A DNA stretch of 33,289 bases from Cryomorphaceae bacterium (GTDB taxonomy: Bacteria > Bacteroidota > Bacteroidia > Flavobacteriales > Schleiferiaceae), in NCBI GenBank assembly GCA_013205365.1, contig JABMNC010000044.1, forward strand, positions 1 to 33,289, written 5' to 3'. Under the pieces are notes generated by a model. The model made no database searches and was not told the origin of the DNA. It saw only the letters and a list, made by a program, of their open reading frames with translations. The translations under genes were made by a program, and so were the position numbers. Below, in pieces: positions 6,159-14,412 of the stretch (within the stretch, counting starts at the first letter, position 1; every line of letters starts with the position of its first letter).

Positions 6159-7588
6159 GCCCGCGAAGCGCATCCCTTAAACGCAGCCAGAGACGCTACA
6201 CCCTAGCCTATATACTGGCGGACTTTACCGCAGCCTGTATTGCCTACACTTGGCTCTATGACTACCGCAAAAGCGTCGTCGAGCCGGCCCGATTTGGGCT
6301 CGAATCCTTAGAATGGGATGCGTTCTATCCTATTGGAATGGCAATTACTGCCCTGTTATGGCTTAGCACTATGGCCCTTGTTGGACTGTACCAGGGTTTA
6401 CTGCGCAAATCGCGCCTGACGGAGGTCCGTCGCCTAATCCAAGCCCTTGCAGTCTTTGTAATTGCCTACTTCTTGCTCTTCATCCTTGACGATTATGTGA
6501 AAAACTACCGCGCCTACTGGGGCTCGCTGCAGCGCTTTGGGGGCGGACTTCTCTTGGCGAGCGTTGCCTTTCGCCTTGCCCTAGGCGGCCACATAAGCTG
6601 GCGAATTACCCAAAAGCACCTGCATTTTGCGACCCTCGTGATTGGTGAAAAGTCGATTATCGAAGCCCATGAAGCCAAGGTTCGCAAGCACGCAGACGCT
6701 TCGGGCGAAGTGCTCGCAGGGTGGATTTCTACCTCAGACCATAAAGAAAATGCTCCATGCATTGGCCTGCCGCTCTTGGGAACGCCCAAAGAAATTGCCC
6801 ACTGGGCAGCGCGACTCAACATTGAAGACGTCGTTATTGCCCTCCCCCCAGAGGAACACTACAAACTGACCGCGCTATTGCTTGATTTGGAGCAGCTTGG
6901 TCTTCGAATTTTTATGTTTCCGGACACCTACGGAATTCTGTCGGGCATGGTGCGGCTCGACGAACACGGAGTTCCGCTCATGGAATGGCACAACGAGCCA
7001 ATGGACTCCTGGCAGCGCAACAGCAAAAGGATTGCGGACCTAGCTCTCTCGGCTGCAGCATTGCTCCTCCTTACACCCCTTTTGCTGCTGGTGGCTCTGC
7101 TCGTTGCAGGCTCCAAGGGGCCAATACTGTTCAAGCAAGATCGACTCGGACGGCAGGGTAAGGTCTTTCAAATTATTAAGTTCCGCACCATGATTGCTGC
7201 GGCTGAGGCTCAAGGACCACAGCTTTCATCGACCAACGACGCACGAATTACCCGAATTGGTTCTTTTTTGCGCAAGTACCGCATTGACGAACTTCCCCAG
7301 TTTTGGAATGTGCTTGTTGGCGATATGTCGCTGGTGGGACCACGCCCGGAGCGGGAATTTTATGCTTCGCAAATCATAGAACGAGCCCCGCAGTACCGCC
7401 ACATTTACAAGGTTCGGCCGGGAATCACGAGTTGGGGAATGGTCCGATACGGCTATGCCAGTAGCGTGGATGAAATGATTCGCCGCATGGAATACGACCT
7501 TCTCTATATTGAGAACATGTCTTGGCACAACGACCTCAAGGTGCTTATTTACACCGCCTGGACGGTGTTCAAGGGGCGCGGAAAGTAG
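6155..7588 (+). CDS. Polyprenyl-phosphate sugar-1-phosphate transferase (exopolysaccharide initiation)
   Basis: This protein should transfer a sugar-1-phosphate from a nucleotide sugar to undecaprenyl phosphate, the first step of exopolysaccharide or O-antigen assembly. Its layout is that of the WbaP/CpsE-like family: four N-terminal membrane segments, a central Rossmann-like region (about 160-280), a fifth membrane segment (LALSAAALLLLTPLLLLVAL), then the catalytic domain. The catalytic domain shows GPILFKQDRLGRQGKVFQ, KFRTM, RKYRIDELPQFWNVL, GDMSLVGPRPE and VRPGITSWG. No ATG exists near the N terminus. The TTG at 6155 forms TTGA with the previous stop and is the likeliest start (477 residues); the TTG at 6125 is the alternative. 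The sugar transferred cannot be read from sequence. Confidence 0.93.
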   Translation: MSPRSASLKRSQRRYTLAYILADFTAACIAYTWLYDYRKSVVEPARFGLESLEWDAFYPIGMAITALLWLSTMALVGLYQGLLRKSRLTEVRRLIQALAVFVIAYFLLFILDDYVKNYRAYWGSLQRFGGGLLLASVAFRLALGGHISWRITQKHLHFATLVIGEKSIIEAHEAKVRKHADASGEVLAGWISTSDHKENAPCIGLPLLGTPKEIAHWAARLNIEDVVIALPPEEHYKLTALLLDLEQLGLRIFMFPDTYGILSGMVRLDEHGVPLMEWHNEPMDSWQRNSKRIADLALSAAALLLLTPLLLLVALLVAGSKGPILFKQDRLGRQGKVFQIIKFRTMIAAAEAQGPQLSSTNDARITRIGSFLRKYRIDELPQFWNVLVGDMSLVGPRPEREFYASQIIERAPQYRHIYKVRPGITSWGMVRYGYASSVDEMIRRMEYDLLYIENMSWHNDLKVLIYTAWTVFKGRGK

Positions 7589-7599
7589 CTTCTGAGCCG

Positions 7600-7607
7600 T
7601 ACTTTTA
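7600..7607 (+). promoter_or_regulatory. Possible -7 box (one mismatch) for the dehydrogenase gene
   Basis: TACTTTTA differs from TAnnTTTG at the last base and lies 5 nt before the ATG at 7613. The position matches the other start-proximal boxes in this window. Confidence 0.4.
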
Positions 7608-7612
7608 AGGCT

Positions 7613-8500
7613 ATGAAGCACCTTAGCGTACTCGGCGCCGGCGCGATGGGCAATGGAATTGCCCACGTCTTTGCCACCAGCGGATGGAATGTCTCGCTTT
7701 TTGACATCAGCGCATCAGCCTTGGAGCGCGCCATAGCCACCATTTCAAAAAACCTCGAGCGCCAAGTGGCCAAAGGCCTACTTTCTGCCGAAGATGCTAC
7801 TGCAGCCGTCGCGCGCATCAGCACCCACACCGAGCTGGCAACGGCCGTTGCCGGTTCCGCCCTAGTCGTAGAGGCTGCCACCGAGAACGTGGACATCAAA
7901 CTCAAGTTGTTTGCTCAACTCGACGAATTGTGTGCGCCTGAAACCATTTTGGCCTCCAACACCTCGTCCATTGCTATTGGACGCATCGCGGCGGCTACCA
8001 AGCGACCCGACAAGGTCATTGGAATGCACTTTATGAATCCGGTTCCGGTGATGAAGCTGGTTGAGATCATTCGTGGCTACAAAACCTCGGACGCCACGGC
8101 GGCTGCGGTGGTGGCAATTAGCAAGGAGCTCGGCAAAATCCCAGTGGAGTGCCAGGACTTCCCTGGATTCGTAGCCAATCGAATTTTAATTCCCATGATT
8201 AATGAAGCCATAGAAGCGCTTCAAACGGGGGTTGGTAGCGTAGATGCCATCGATTCCATCATGAAATTGGGCATGGCCCACCCTATGGGGCCGCTTCAGC
8301 TTGCCGACTTTATTGGGCTTGACGTATGCCTTAGCATCCTAAAGGTGCTCCAGGAAGGCCTTGGCCAGCCCAAGTATGCACCCAACCCACTCCTCGTGGC
8401 CATGGTGACTGCCGGAGACCTCGGCGTCAAGTCGGGACGCGGATTCTACGACTACGCGAACGGAACCAAGGACGCCCCTGTCGCGCCCAATTTTCAATAA
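7613..8500 (+). CDS. 3-hydroxybutyryl-CoA (3-hydroxyacyl-CoA) dehydrogenase
   Basis: This 295-residue enzyme interconverts 3-hydroxyacyl-CoA and 3-oxoacyl-CoA with NAD(P). The N-terminal Rossmann domain opens with LGAGAMGNGIAHVFATSGW (about 5-23) and includes ASNTSSIAI and the family signature GMHFMNPVPVMKLVEIIRG, whose His is the catalytic base. The C-terminal helical dimerisation domain has PGFVANRILIPMINEA, HPMGPLQLADFIGLDV and the closing GRGFYDY. The length fits the monofunctional Hbd/PaaH type, not the fused FadB type. It starts 24 nt after the sugar transferase, probably from its own promoter, and has no metabolic link to it. Substrate chain length cannot be decided here. Confidence 0.95.
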   Translation: MKHLSVLGAGAMGNGIAHVFATSGWNVSLFDISASALERAIATISKNLERQVAKGLLSAEDATAAVARISTHTELATAVAGSALVVEAATENVDIKLKLFAQLDELCAPETILASNTSSIAIGRIAAATKRPDKVIGMHFMNPVPVMKLVEIIRGYKTSDATAAAVVAISKELGKIPVECQDFPGFVANRILIPMINEAIEALQTGVGSVDAIDSIMKLGMAHPMGPLQLADFIGLDVCLSILKVLQEGLGQPKYAPNPLLVAMVTAGDLGVKSGRGFYDYANGTKDAPVAPNFQ

Positions 8501-8514
8501 GTCCAAGCTCCTAG

Positions 8515-8533
8515 GGCTTGCCCAAGGCAAGCC
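8515..8533. repeat. Perfect 8-bp inverted repeat between convergent genes
   Basis: GGCTTGCC and GGCAAGCC form an 8-bp stem with a CAA loop, 15 nt after the dehydrogenase stop. No T-run follows on either strand, so it is a poor classical terminator. It may act as an mRNA 3'-end stabiliser for one or both converging transcripts. Confidence 0.45.
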
Positions 8534-8585
8534 AATAAGCTACCGGGCGGTGAAGGCAATACCTACTCCTTAGGCAGGTTCTAAA

Positions 8586-8611
8586 TCCGAGCCATGATTC
8601 GGAACTTTTTT
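8586..8611 (+). terminator. Weak hairpin plus T-run after the dehydrogenase gene
   Basis: TCCGA and TCGGA enclose an 8-nt loop and are followed by AAC and six Ts. The stem is short, so the call is tentative; the T-run overlaps the argS stop codon. It is placed correctly to end the plus-strand transcript before it runs into argS. Confidence 0.35.
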
Positions 8612-10379
8612 ACATCCGCTCAGGCGCCTCAATCCCTAGAAGATCCAAAGCCCGCCTAAGGGAAGAGGCCGTCGCTCGGCTGAGGTCAACGCGGAAGGCG
8701 ATCAAGGCCTCCGATTCCGCATTGAGAATGGAATTGACCTGGTAGAATGCATTGAAGGCCTTAGCGACGTCATAGGCAAACTGGGCAACGACGGCAGGAC
8801 TATAGGTCCGCGCTGCCTGCTCGACAACCTCCGGAAAGCGGTAGATAGTCTGAATCAAGTCTTTGCTGCGTTCGTCGAGGCGAACGTCGGCCCAAGACCA
8901 AGAGCTGGGAAGACCCTCGGACTTGCGCAAAATAGACCGCACTCGAGCATGGCTATATTGAATGAAGGGCCCCGTATGGCCGTTGAAATCAATGGACTCC
9001 TCGGGGTTGAAGACCATGCGTTTGCGAGGATCCACCTTGAGAATGTAGTACTTCAATGCGCCATGGCCCAGAACCTGGTAAAGCTTTGCTTTTTCGGGCT
9101 CGCTAAGACCCTCTGTTTTGCCGAGTTCTTCGCTCAAGGATCGCGCGCTAGCCTCCATCTCGTCCAGTAAATCGTCGGCGTCAACCACCGTGCCCTCCCG
9201 GGACTTCATGCGGCCGTTGGGCAAATCGACCATGCCATAGCTCAAGTGGTAGAGCTCGTCCGCCCAGGGGTAGCCTAATTTTTTGAGAATAAGAAACAAA
9301 ACCCTAAAGTGGTAGTCTTGCTCGTTCCCCACCACATAGGTGAGGCGATTGATGGAGAAGTCCTTAAAACGCTGAATGGCCGTGCCAATATCCTGGGTCA
9401 TGTAGACCGAGGTTCCGTCGCTGCGAAGCACGAGTTTTTCGTCCAACCCATCTTCCCTTAAATCAATCCAGACGGAACCGTCGTCCCGACGGTAAAAAAC
9501 TCCGCTCTGAATACCAGCCTCAATGTCTTGCTTACCCAGCAAGTAGGTTTCAGACTCGTAGTAGTTGCGGTCAAATACAATGCCGAGCCGCTTATAGGTT
9601 GTGTTGAAGCCTGCATAGACCCACTCATTCATGGTGGACCATAGGGCCCGCACCTCAGGGTCGCGGTCTTCCCACTTGCGAAGCATTTCTTGAACCTCGA
9701 GCATGCAGGGAGCATGGTTCTTGGCGTAGTCCTCGGGGTGGCCGGCATCCATGAGTTCGCGAACCTGAGCTCGGTACTCTTGGTCAAAGCGCACATAAAA
9801 GGTTCCGACCCAGTGGTCGCCTTTTTGGCCTGCTGACTCCGGAGTCATTCCGTCGCCAAAATGCTGCCAGGCCCACATGCTCTTGCAAATGTGCACGCCT
9901 CGGTCGTTGATGATCTGCACCTTAACTACCTTTCGCCCGCTGGCCTCAAGAATTCGACTGAGGCTATGCCCTAGGAGAATGTTGCGCACATGCCCCAAAT
10001 GCAAGGGCTTGTTGGTGTTTGGGCTGCTGAATTCGACCATAGCCGCCGGCAATTCTGCATCGACAGGCCAGCATCCCCAGTCCGCACTGCTTCGCAGGGC
10101 GTCAAAGAGGGATTCGAACTGGTCGGAGGCAAGAACTAAATTCAGGAATCCTTGAACGGCGTTAAACCGCGTAAACAATGGAGTGGCCTTGAGAAGAGCG
10201 GCACCTATTTCGTTTGCGGTTTCGACAGGGGATTTGCGGCTCAGCTTTAAAAAGGGGAAAACCACCAAGGTGGCGTCTCCCTCAAATTCTTTGCGCGTTG
10301 GCTGTAGCTCTGGCGATGCCTCCCAGCCATAGAGGTCGCGCAGAACCGCAGAAACGGCTGTAACTAATGCTTCAGTCAT
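8610..10379 (-). CDS. argS: Arginyl-tRNA synthetase
   Basis: This class I synthetase charges tRNA-Arg. Its 589 residues match the usual length. The N-terminal additional domain (about 1-105) precedes the catalytic fold with EFSSPNTNKPLHLGHVRN, where HLGH is the HIGH signature, and KVQIINDRGVHICKSM. Further on are TYVVGNEQDYHFRVLF and YGMVDLPNGRMKSREGTVV, the KMSK-equivalent region. The C-terminal DALR anticodon-binding domain contains FIQYSHARVRSILRK and ends in the characteristic ALDLLGIEAPERM. It starts 5 nt after the arginase stop codon with no promoter box of its own, so it should be expressed from the arginase promoter. Confidence 0.98.
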   Translation of the reverse strand: MTEALVTAVSAVLRDLYGWEASPELQPTRKEFEGDATLVVFPFLKLSRKSPVETANEIGAALLKATPLFTRFNAVQGFLNLVLASDQFESLFDALRSSADWGCWPVDAELPAAMVEFSSPNTNKPLHLGHVRNILLGHSLSRILEASGRKVVKVQIINDRGVHICKSMWAWQHFGDGMTPESAGQKGDHWVGTFYVRFDQEYRAQVRELMDAGHPEDYAKNHAPCMLEVQEMLRKWEDRDPEVRALWSTMNEWVYAGFNTTYKRLGIVFDRNYYESETYLLGKQDIEAGIQSGVFYRRDDGSVWIDLREDGLDEKLVLRSDGTSVYMTQDIGTAIQRFKDFSINRLTYVVGNEQDYHFRVLFLILKKLGYPWADELYHLSYGMVDLPNGRMKSREGTVVDADDLLDEMEASARSLSEELGKTEGLSEPEKAKLYQVLGHGALKYYILKVDPRKRMVFNPEESIDFNGHTGPFIQYSHARVRSILRKSEGLPSSWSWADVRLDERSKDLIQTIYRFPEVVEQAARTYSPAVVAQFAYDVAKAFNAFYQVNSILNAESEALIAFRVDLSRATASSLRRALDLLGIEAPERM

Positions 10380-10384
10380 GGAGG

Positions 10385-11341
10385 TTAACGATTGGAAGGT
10401 TTGCTTAAACGATCCTGCAATCGGTATACGGTATTTTGGAGCAGGCGGAATGCAGCAGATCCCATGGCGTTCCCGCCCTTGTCGAGCAGGGGATTGATTT
10501 CGGTAAACTCAATGCAGCGGACCTTGGAATCATCAGCAAAAAGTTCGAGCAAATGCTTCGCTTCCGACTCCTCAAAACCTCCCGGAACTGGAGTGCCGGT
10601 ACCTACTGAAATGCTCGGATCCATGGAGTCCACGTCAAAAGACACATAAATCATGTCGCATTCCGCCATTTGACTGATAACCTGCTTCACGATGCTTTCG
10701 ATTCCTTGAGTGCGGACCTCGGGCACTCGAAAAACCTTAATGCCGTATTTGGCAATGAGTGCATTTTCTGGCCCTTCGGTACTTCGCAGACCAATGTAGG
10801 CCAAGTCTTCGGGACGCACTCTTTGGGTCGGACCCTTAAGCTTAATCCAAGATTCACGGGTCACCAAACTCGGTTCGTTTATTTTACAGGCTAGATTGTC
10901 TTCGCCCAATGCGGTTGCCAGGGGCATTCCGTGCAGATTACCCGAGGGAGAGGTGTAGGGGGAATGCAGGTCGGCGTGCGCATCAATCCAAACCACCCCG
11001 AGCCTCGCCAAGGGAAAAGCCTGCTTGATTCCCGCAATGGTTCCGCCTGCATTGGAGTGGTCTCCACTAATTATCAGCGGGAACTGCCCGTCGTCAAGGG
11101 TTTCGGCCACAACGGCTGAGATGCGACGGTACATGCGCACGATGCCTCGAATCCTTTTGCCATAGGGAGTCTCGGGATGACGGTAGAGAAGGGCGTTGTT
11201 AGTTTGCACCTTGCGAGGCTGCAGGGACCTAAAAAACTTGGGCTGAATGCGAAAGGATGCACTGCGAATGGCGGCGTATCCGAGGCTCGATCCTCGAGTG
11301 CCTGCTCCCAATTCAGACATGGCCGTTATCAACTGCAGCAT
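10385..11341 (-). CDS. Arginase (ureohydrolase family)
   Basis: This 318-residue manganese enzyme most likely hydrolyses arginine to ornithine and urea. All family metal-binding motifs are visible: GDHS, VWIDAHADLHSP, the substrate loop SPSGNLHGMPLA, SFDVDSMDPS with two Asp ligands, and EINP in the position of ENP. The opening ELGAGTRGSSLGYAAIR is the arginase-type N terminus, and TSPSGNLHGMPLA favours arginase over agmatinase or formimidoylglutamase. The ATG at 11341 sits 4 nt after an exact -7 box, which favours it over the internal Met at residue 8. It leads a two-gene unit with argS, so the consumer of arginine and the tRNA-Arg charging enzyme share one promoter. Confidence 0.88.
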   Translation of the reverse strand: MLQLITAMSELGAGTRGSSLGYAAIRSASFRIQPKFFRSLQPRKVQTNNALLYRHPETPYGKRIRGIVRMYRRISAVVAETLDDGQFPLIISGDHSNAGGTIAGIKQAFPLARLGVVWIDAHADLHSPYTSPSGNLHGMPLATALGEDNLACKINEPSLVTRESWIKLKGPTQRVRPEDLAYIGLRSTEGPENALIAKYGIKVFRVPEVRTQGIESIVKQVISQMAECDMIYVSFDVDSMDPSISVGTGTPVPGGFEESEAKHLLELFADDSKVRCIEFTEINPLLDKGGNAMGSAAFRLLQNTVYRLQDRLSKPSNR

Positions 11342-11345
11342 ATTC

Positions 11346-11353
11346 CAAAGGTA
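11346..11353 (-). promoter_or_regulatory. -7 promoter box for arginase-argS (near-leaderless)
   Basis: TACCTTTG on the minus strand is an exact TAnnTTTG match, separated from the arginase ATG by the four bases GAAT. It is one arm of a perfect inverted repeat shared with the ftsK promoter. Confidence 0.75.
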
Positions 11354-11363
11354 GGAATTGGCC

Positions 11364-11371
11364 TACCTTTG
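11364..11371 (+). promoter_or_regulatory. -7 promoter box for the ftsK operon
   Basis: TACCTTTG is an exact TAnnTTTG match, 10 nt upstream of the ftsK ATG at 11382. It supports this start and a leader of only a few nucleotides. Confidence 0.7.
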
Positions 11372-11381
11372 AACGCAGTCC

Positions 11382-13754
11382 ATGGCCCGAACTTCCAAAA
11401 ACTCCACGTCGTCGAGATTAAGCGACCTAAAGTCAGCCTGGCTAGACGTCAAGCAGAGCCCATCCCTTCACGCAGTACTCGGTCTGACCGTCCTTTTTAT
11501 CGGACTCTTGGGCTTTGTTGCCAGCACTTCGACCCTCTTCACTTGGACTTCGGACTACAGTGCCCTTGAGCTGGGTTTTGCCCAGGTTTTGAGCCAGCGC
11601 GACATCGTCATTCAAAATACCCTCGGCTCCATCGGCGCAGCGGTGGGCATGGTGGTAACGGTGCGCGGATTTGGTATCGCCTCCCTCCTTCTTTGGACCG
11701 TGATCATGGCCTTTGGCTTGCGCTGGGGTTTGGGAATCGAACTCAGGGCACTTCGCTGGGCGAGGCGCAGTTTGCTTAGGGCATTGTTAATTACTTCAGG
11801 GCTTGCACTGCTGCCTTGGAACGCCGGCGACGCCGTGGTCGGGGACTATGGACGCGTTATTGCAACCTGGTCCACACACTGGCTAGGCCTTCTCGGGGCC
11901 TGCTTGACCTGGATGGTCCTTGCCCTGATCCACACAGTATGGGTTTTTCAGCTGCGTCCGCAAATGCTCGGGCAGCACCTGGCCAACCGCTTTGCGGCAA
12001 CCGACGCCCTGAATGAAGTCCCAATCGACGAAGAGGCTGAGCTAATTCCCGACGAAGGCCCCTTGGTGGTTGACCTGTTTGGCAGCGAGCCAAATCAAAG
12101 TCCGCCATGGAATGAAGACGATGAGGATCTTGCACTCGAGCCAAGCATGGTCGCAGATGATGACCTCGATCTCGAGATTCAATCGACGGTTGAGGCTCCA
12201 CAGGCCAGCCCCTCACTGGTCAAACCGGCTGCTGCCTCTGATATGGGACCCTACGACCCGAGACGCGACCTTTCGCGCTACCAAACCCCTCCCCTTCAGC
12301 TGCTCAATGACTACGGGCAATCCACGGCCAAAGTGGACCAAGAGGAACTGGAGGCCAATAAGGAGCGGATTCTTGAAACCCTGCGCAACTACAAAATCGA
12401 GATTTCTAAGATCAAGGCCACCGTGGGTCCAACAGTAACCCTCTATGAAATTGTTCCCGAGGCCGGAGTCCGCATCAGTAGGATTAAGTCGCTAGAGGAC
12501 GACATCGCGCTAAGTCTGAGTGCTTTGGGCATAAGAATTATTGCTCCTATCCCCGGTAAAGGAACCATTGGCATCGAGGTACCAAACCGTCACCCCCAGA
12601 TGGTGAGCATGCGGTCGGTGCTGGCCTCAGAAAAGTTCCAGAAGTCTGATATGGATTTACCCTTGGCCTTGGGCAAGACCATCTCTAACGAGGTTTATAT
12701 TGTTGACCTTGCCAAAATGCCCCACCTCCTGATGGCTGGTGCTACGGGTCAGGGTAAGTCGGTGGGGCTCAATGCGATTATCGCATCGATTTTGTACAAG
12801 AAGCACCCGGCTGAGGTAAAGTTTGTACTGGTGGACCCCAAAAAGGTGGAACTGACCCTCTACAACACCATTGAACGGCACTTTTTGGCCAAGCTGCCTG
12901 GGGACGATGAGGCCATTATTACGGACACCAACAAGGTAATTTACACGCTGAACTCCTTGTGCATTGAGATGGATCAGCGCTATGAATTGCTGAAGTCTGC
13001 CATGGTGCGGAATCTCAAGGAATACAATGTCAAGTTCACTGCCCGCAAACTCAACCCTGAGGAGGGGCACCGCTATTTGCCCTACATTATTTTGGTGATT
13101 GACGAGTTTGCCGATTTAATTATGACTGCCGGCAAAGAGGTTGAAATGCCGATCGCTCGGCTTGCTCAGCTTGCACGCGCCATTGGCATTCACTTGATTG
13201 TGGCCACACAGCGTCCTTCGGTAAACGTTATCACGGGCATTATTAAAGCGAACTTCCCAACGCGTATTGCCTTTAAGGTCAGTGCCAAGATTGACTCCCG
13301 CACGATTCTCGATGCGGGCGGCGCGGAACAATTAATAGGCAAGGGCGACATGCTAATCTCGAGCGGCAACGACTTGATTCGCCTGCAGTGTGCCTTTTTG
13401 GATACCCCCGAGGTGGAGCAAATTTGCGAGTTTATTGGGAGCCAGCAAGGTTATCCCGATGCCTACCAGCTGCCAGAATACGAGTCCGAGGAGGGCCGCC
13501 TTGGCGGTGGCGGCAACTTTAGTGCCGAGGAACGCGACAGCATGTTTGAAGAGGCCGCTCGCATGGTAGTAATTCACCAGCAGGGCTCGGCATCGCTTTT
13601 GCAACGCAAGCTTAAGCTTGGCTACAATCGCGCAGGTCGCTTGGTCGATCAGCTCGAAGACGCTGGAATCATTGGCCCCTTTGAGGGGTCCAAGGCACGC
13701 CAAGTTCTGATTCAGGATGAAGTGCAACTTAACGAACGTCTCAAAAACTTATGA
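11382..13754 (+). CDS. ftsK: DNA translocase FtsK
   Basis: FtsK anchors at the division septum and pumps DNA during chromosome segregation and dimer resolution. The 790-residue protein shows all expected parts. There are about four membrane segments within residues 28-190, then a short acidic linker (about 205-285) with EDDEDLALE-like stretches. The alpha/beta motor domain carries the Walker A GATGQGKSVG near 453 and Walker B ILVIDEFADLI near 570, followed by LARAIGIHLIVATQRPSVNVITG. A C-terminal gamma winged helix (about 725-790) with YNRAGRLVDQLEDAGIIGP would read the polar KOPS-like sequences. The linker is far shorter than in E. coli, as usual outside Gammaproteobacteria. It is the first gene of a six-gene coupled run; lolA overlaps its stop by 4 nt. 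Confidence 0.98.
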   Translation: MARTSKNSTSSRLSDLKSAWLDVKQSPSLHAVLGLTVLFIGLLGFVASTSTLFTWTSDYSALELGFAQVLSQRDIVIQNTLGSIGAAVGMVVTVRGFGIASLLLWTVIMAFGLRWGLGIELRALRWARRSLLRALLITSGLALLPWNAGDAVVGDYGRVIATWSTHWLGLLGACLTWMVLALIHTVWVFQLRPQMLGQHLANRFAATDALNEVPIDEEAELIPDEGPLVVDLFGSEPNQSPPWNEDDEDLALEPSMVADDDLDLEIQSTVEAPQASPSLVKPAAASDMGPYDPRRDLSRYQTPPLQLLNDYGQSTAKVDQEELEANKERILETLRNYKIEISKIKATVGPTVTLYEIVPEAGVRISRIKSLEDDIALSLSALGIRIIAPIPGKGTIGIEVPNRHPQMVSMRSVLASEKFQKSDMDLPLALGKTISNEVYIVDLAKMPHLLMAGATGQGKSVGLNAIIASILYKKHPAEVKFVLVDPKKVELTLYNTIERHFLAKLPGDDEAIITDTNKVIYTLNSLCIEMDQRYELLKSAMVRNLKEYNVKFTARKLNPEEGHRYLPYIILVIDEFADLIMTAGKEVEMPIARLAQLARAIGIHLIVATQRPSVNVITGIIKANFPTRIAFKVSAKIDSRTILDAGGAEQLIGKGDMLISSGNDLIRLQCAFLDTPEVEQICEFIGSQQGYPDAYQLPEYESEEGRLGGGGNFSAEERDSMFEEAARMVVIHQQGSASLLQRKLKLGYNRAGRLVDQLEDAGIIGPFEGSKARQVLIQDEVQLNERLKNL

Positions 13755-14407
13755 TTACTCGTTTGCTTTTTACCGCGGGCTTTTGCCTGATTTCCTTCTT
13801 CTCGTCAGCGCAGTCCGAAACTCCATTGGCTTATGTGCAGCGGGTGAAGAAGCAGGCCCTCACTTATTCCGACCAAAAGATTGGCTTTACTTCGGTGCTT
13901 GACGCGCCAGGGCGCAACGGCCAGCGGGTTCAGCGCAAAACAAGCGGCGAGGTCTGGGTAAAGGGAGAGTCCGCCAAGTTGGTGCTCCAAGGGCAAACCT
14001 TCTTTTTCAAGAGCGGAGTGGTTACAACCGTTAGCCCAGAAGACGAAGAAATAACGGTCCGCAAACTCAATGGCGATGCCAACCAGTATACTCCTGCGGT
14101 GCTACTTGGCAAGTACGAGAAGAATTCTTCTTTTGCATGGGCAGGAACTGAAACGATCGCTGGTAAGACAATCAAGTTCGTCAGTATGATACCCAAGAAC
14201 GATCCCGACGTAGCCAAAGTGATTCTTGGAGTCGATACCAAAACCTTGAAGCTGTATAGCTTTACCGAAGAGGCAAGGAACGGAACGAAGTCTACAGTCA
14301 CCATGCTGTCCTATGAAACCAACAAGGGTTTGACTACCAACGACGTGGAGTTCAAGCGATCCAACTACCCGGCGAACTACGAATACATCGCGCCTAAAGT
14401 ACAGTAA
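13751..14407 (+). CDS. LolA-like outer membrane lipoprotein carrier
   Basis: This 218-residue periplasmic protein resembles LolA, the chaperone that ferries lipoproteins from the inner to the outer membrane. It begins with a signal peptide (LLFTAGFCLISFFSSAQ, cleavage near residue 21). It then follows the half-barrel layout: a helix (AYVQRVKKQALTY), strands with SGEVWVKGESAKLVLQGQ resembling the LolA 'G.l.l.rP.r.R' segment, and a late strand with KLYSFTEEARNGTKSTVTML. Sequence identity to LolA is low in Bacteroidetes, so position helps: it directly follows ftsK with an ATGA overlap and precedes an LptG/LptF-type permease. It could instead carry another lipid-modified ligand. Confidence 0.82.
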   Translation: MITRLLFTAGFCLISFFSSAQSETPLAYVQRVKKQALTYSDQKIGFTSVLDAPGRNGQRVQRKTSGEVWVKGESAKLVLQGQTFFFKSGVVTTVSPEDEEITVRKLNGDANQYTPAVLLGKYEKNSSFAWAGTETIAGKTIKFVSMIPKNDPDVAKVILGVDTKTLKLYSFTEEARNGTKSTVTMLSYETNKGLTTNDVEFKRSNYPANYEYIAPKVQ

Positions 14408-14412
14408 GCGAT

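Larger units (their letters stand above)
11346..11371. repeat. Perfect 10-bp inverted repeat forming a divergent promoter
   Basis: CAAAGGTAGG (11346-11355) and CCTACCTTTG (11362-11371) are exact reverse complements around a 6-nt centre. Each arm contains a -7 box pointing outwards, to arginase-argS on the left and ftsK on the right. Confidence 0.9.

Noticed and set aside
10385-11341. Arginase-family gene as hutG (formimidoylglutamase) linked to hutH
   Set aside because: The N-terminal GAGTRGSSLG and the SPSGNLHGMPLA loop favour arginase, the gene is 15 kb from hutH, and it is co-transcribed with argS.
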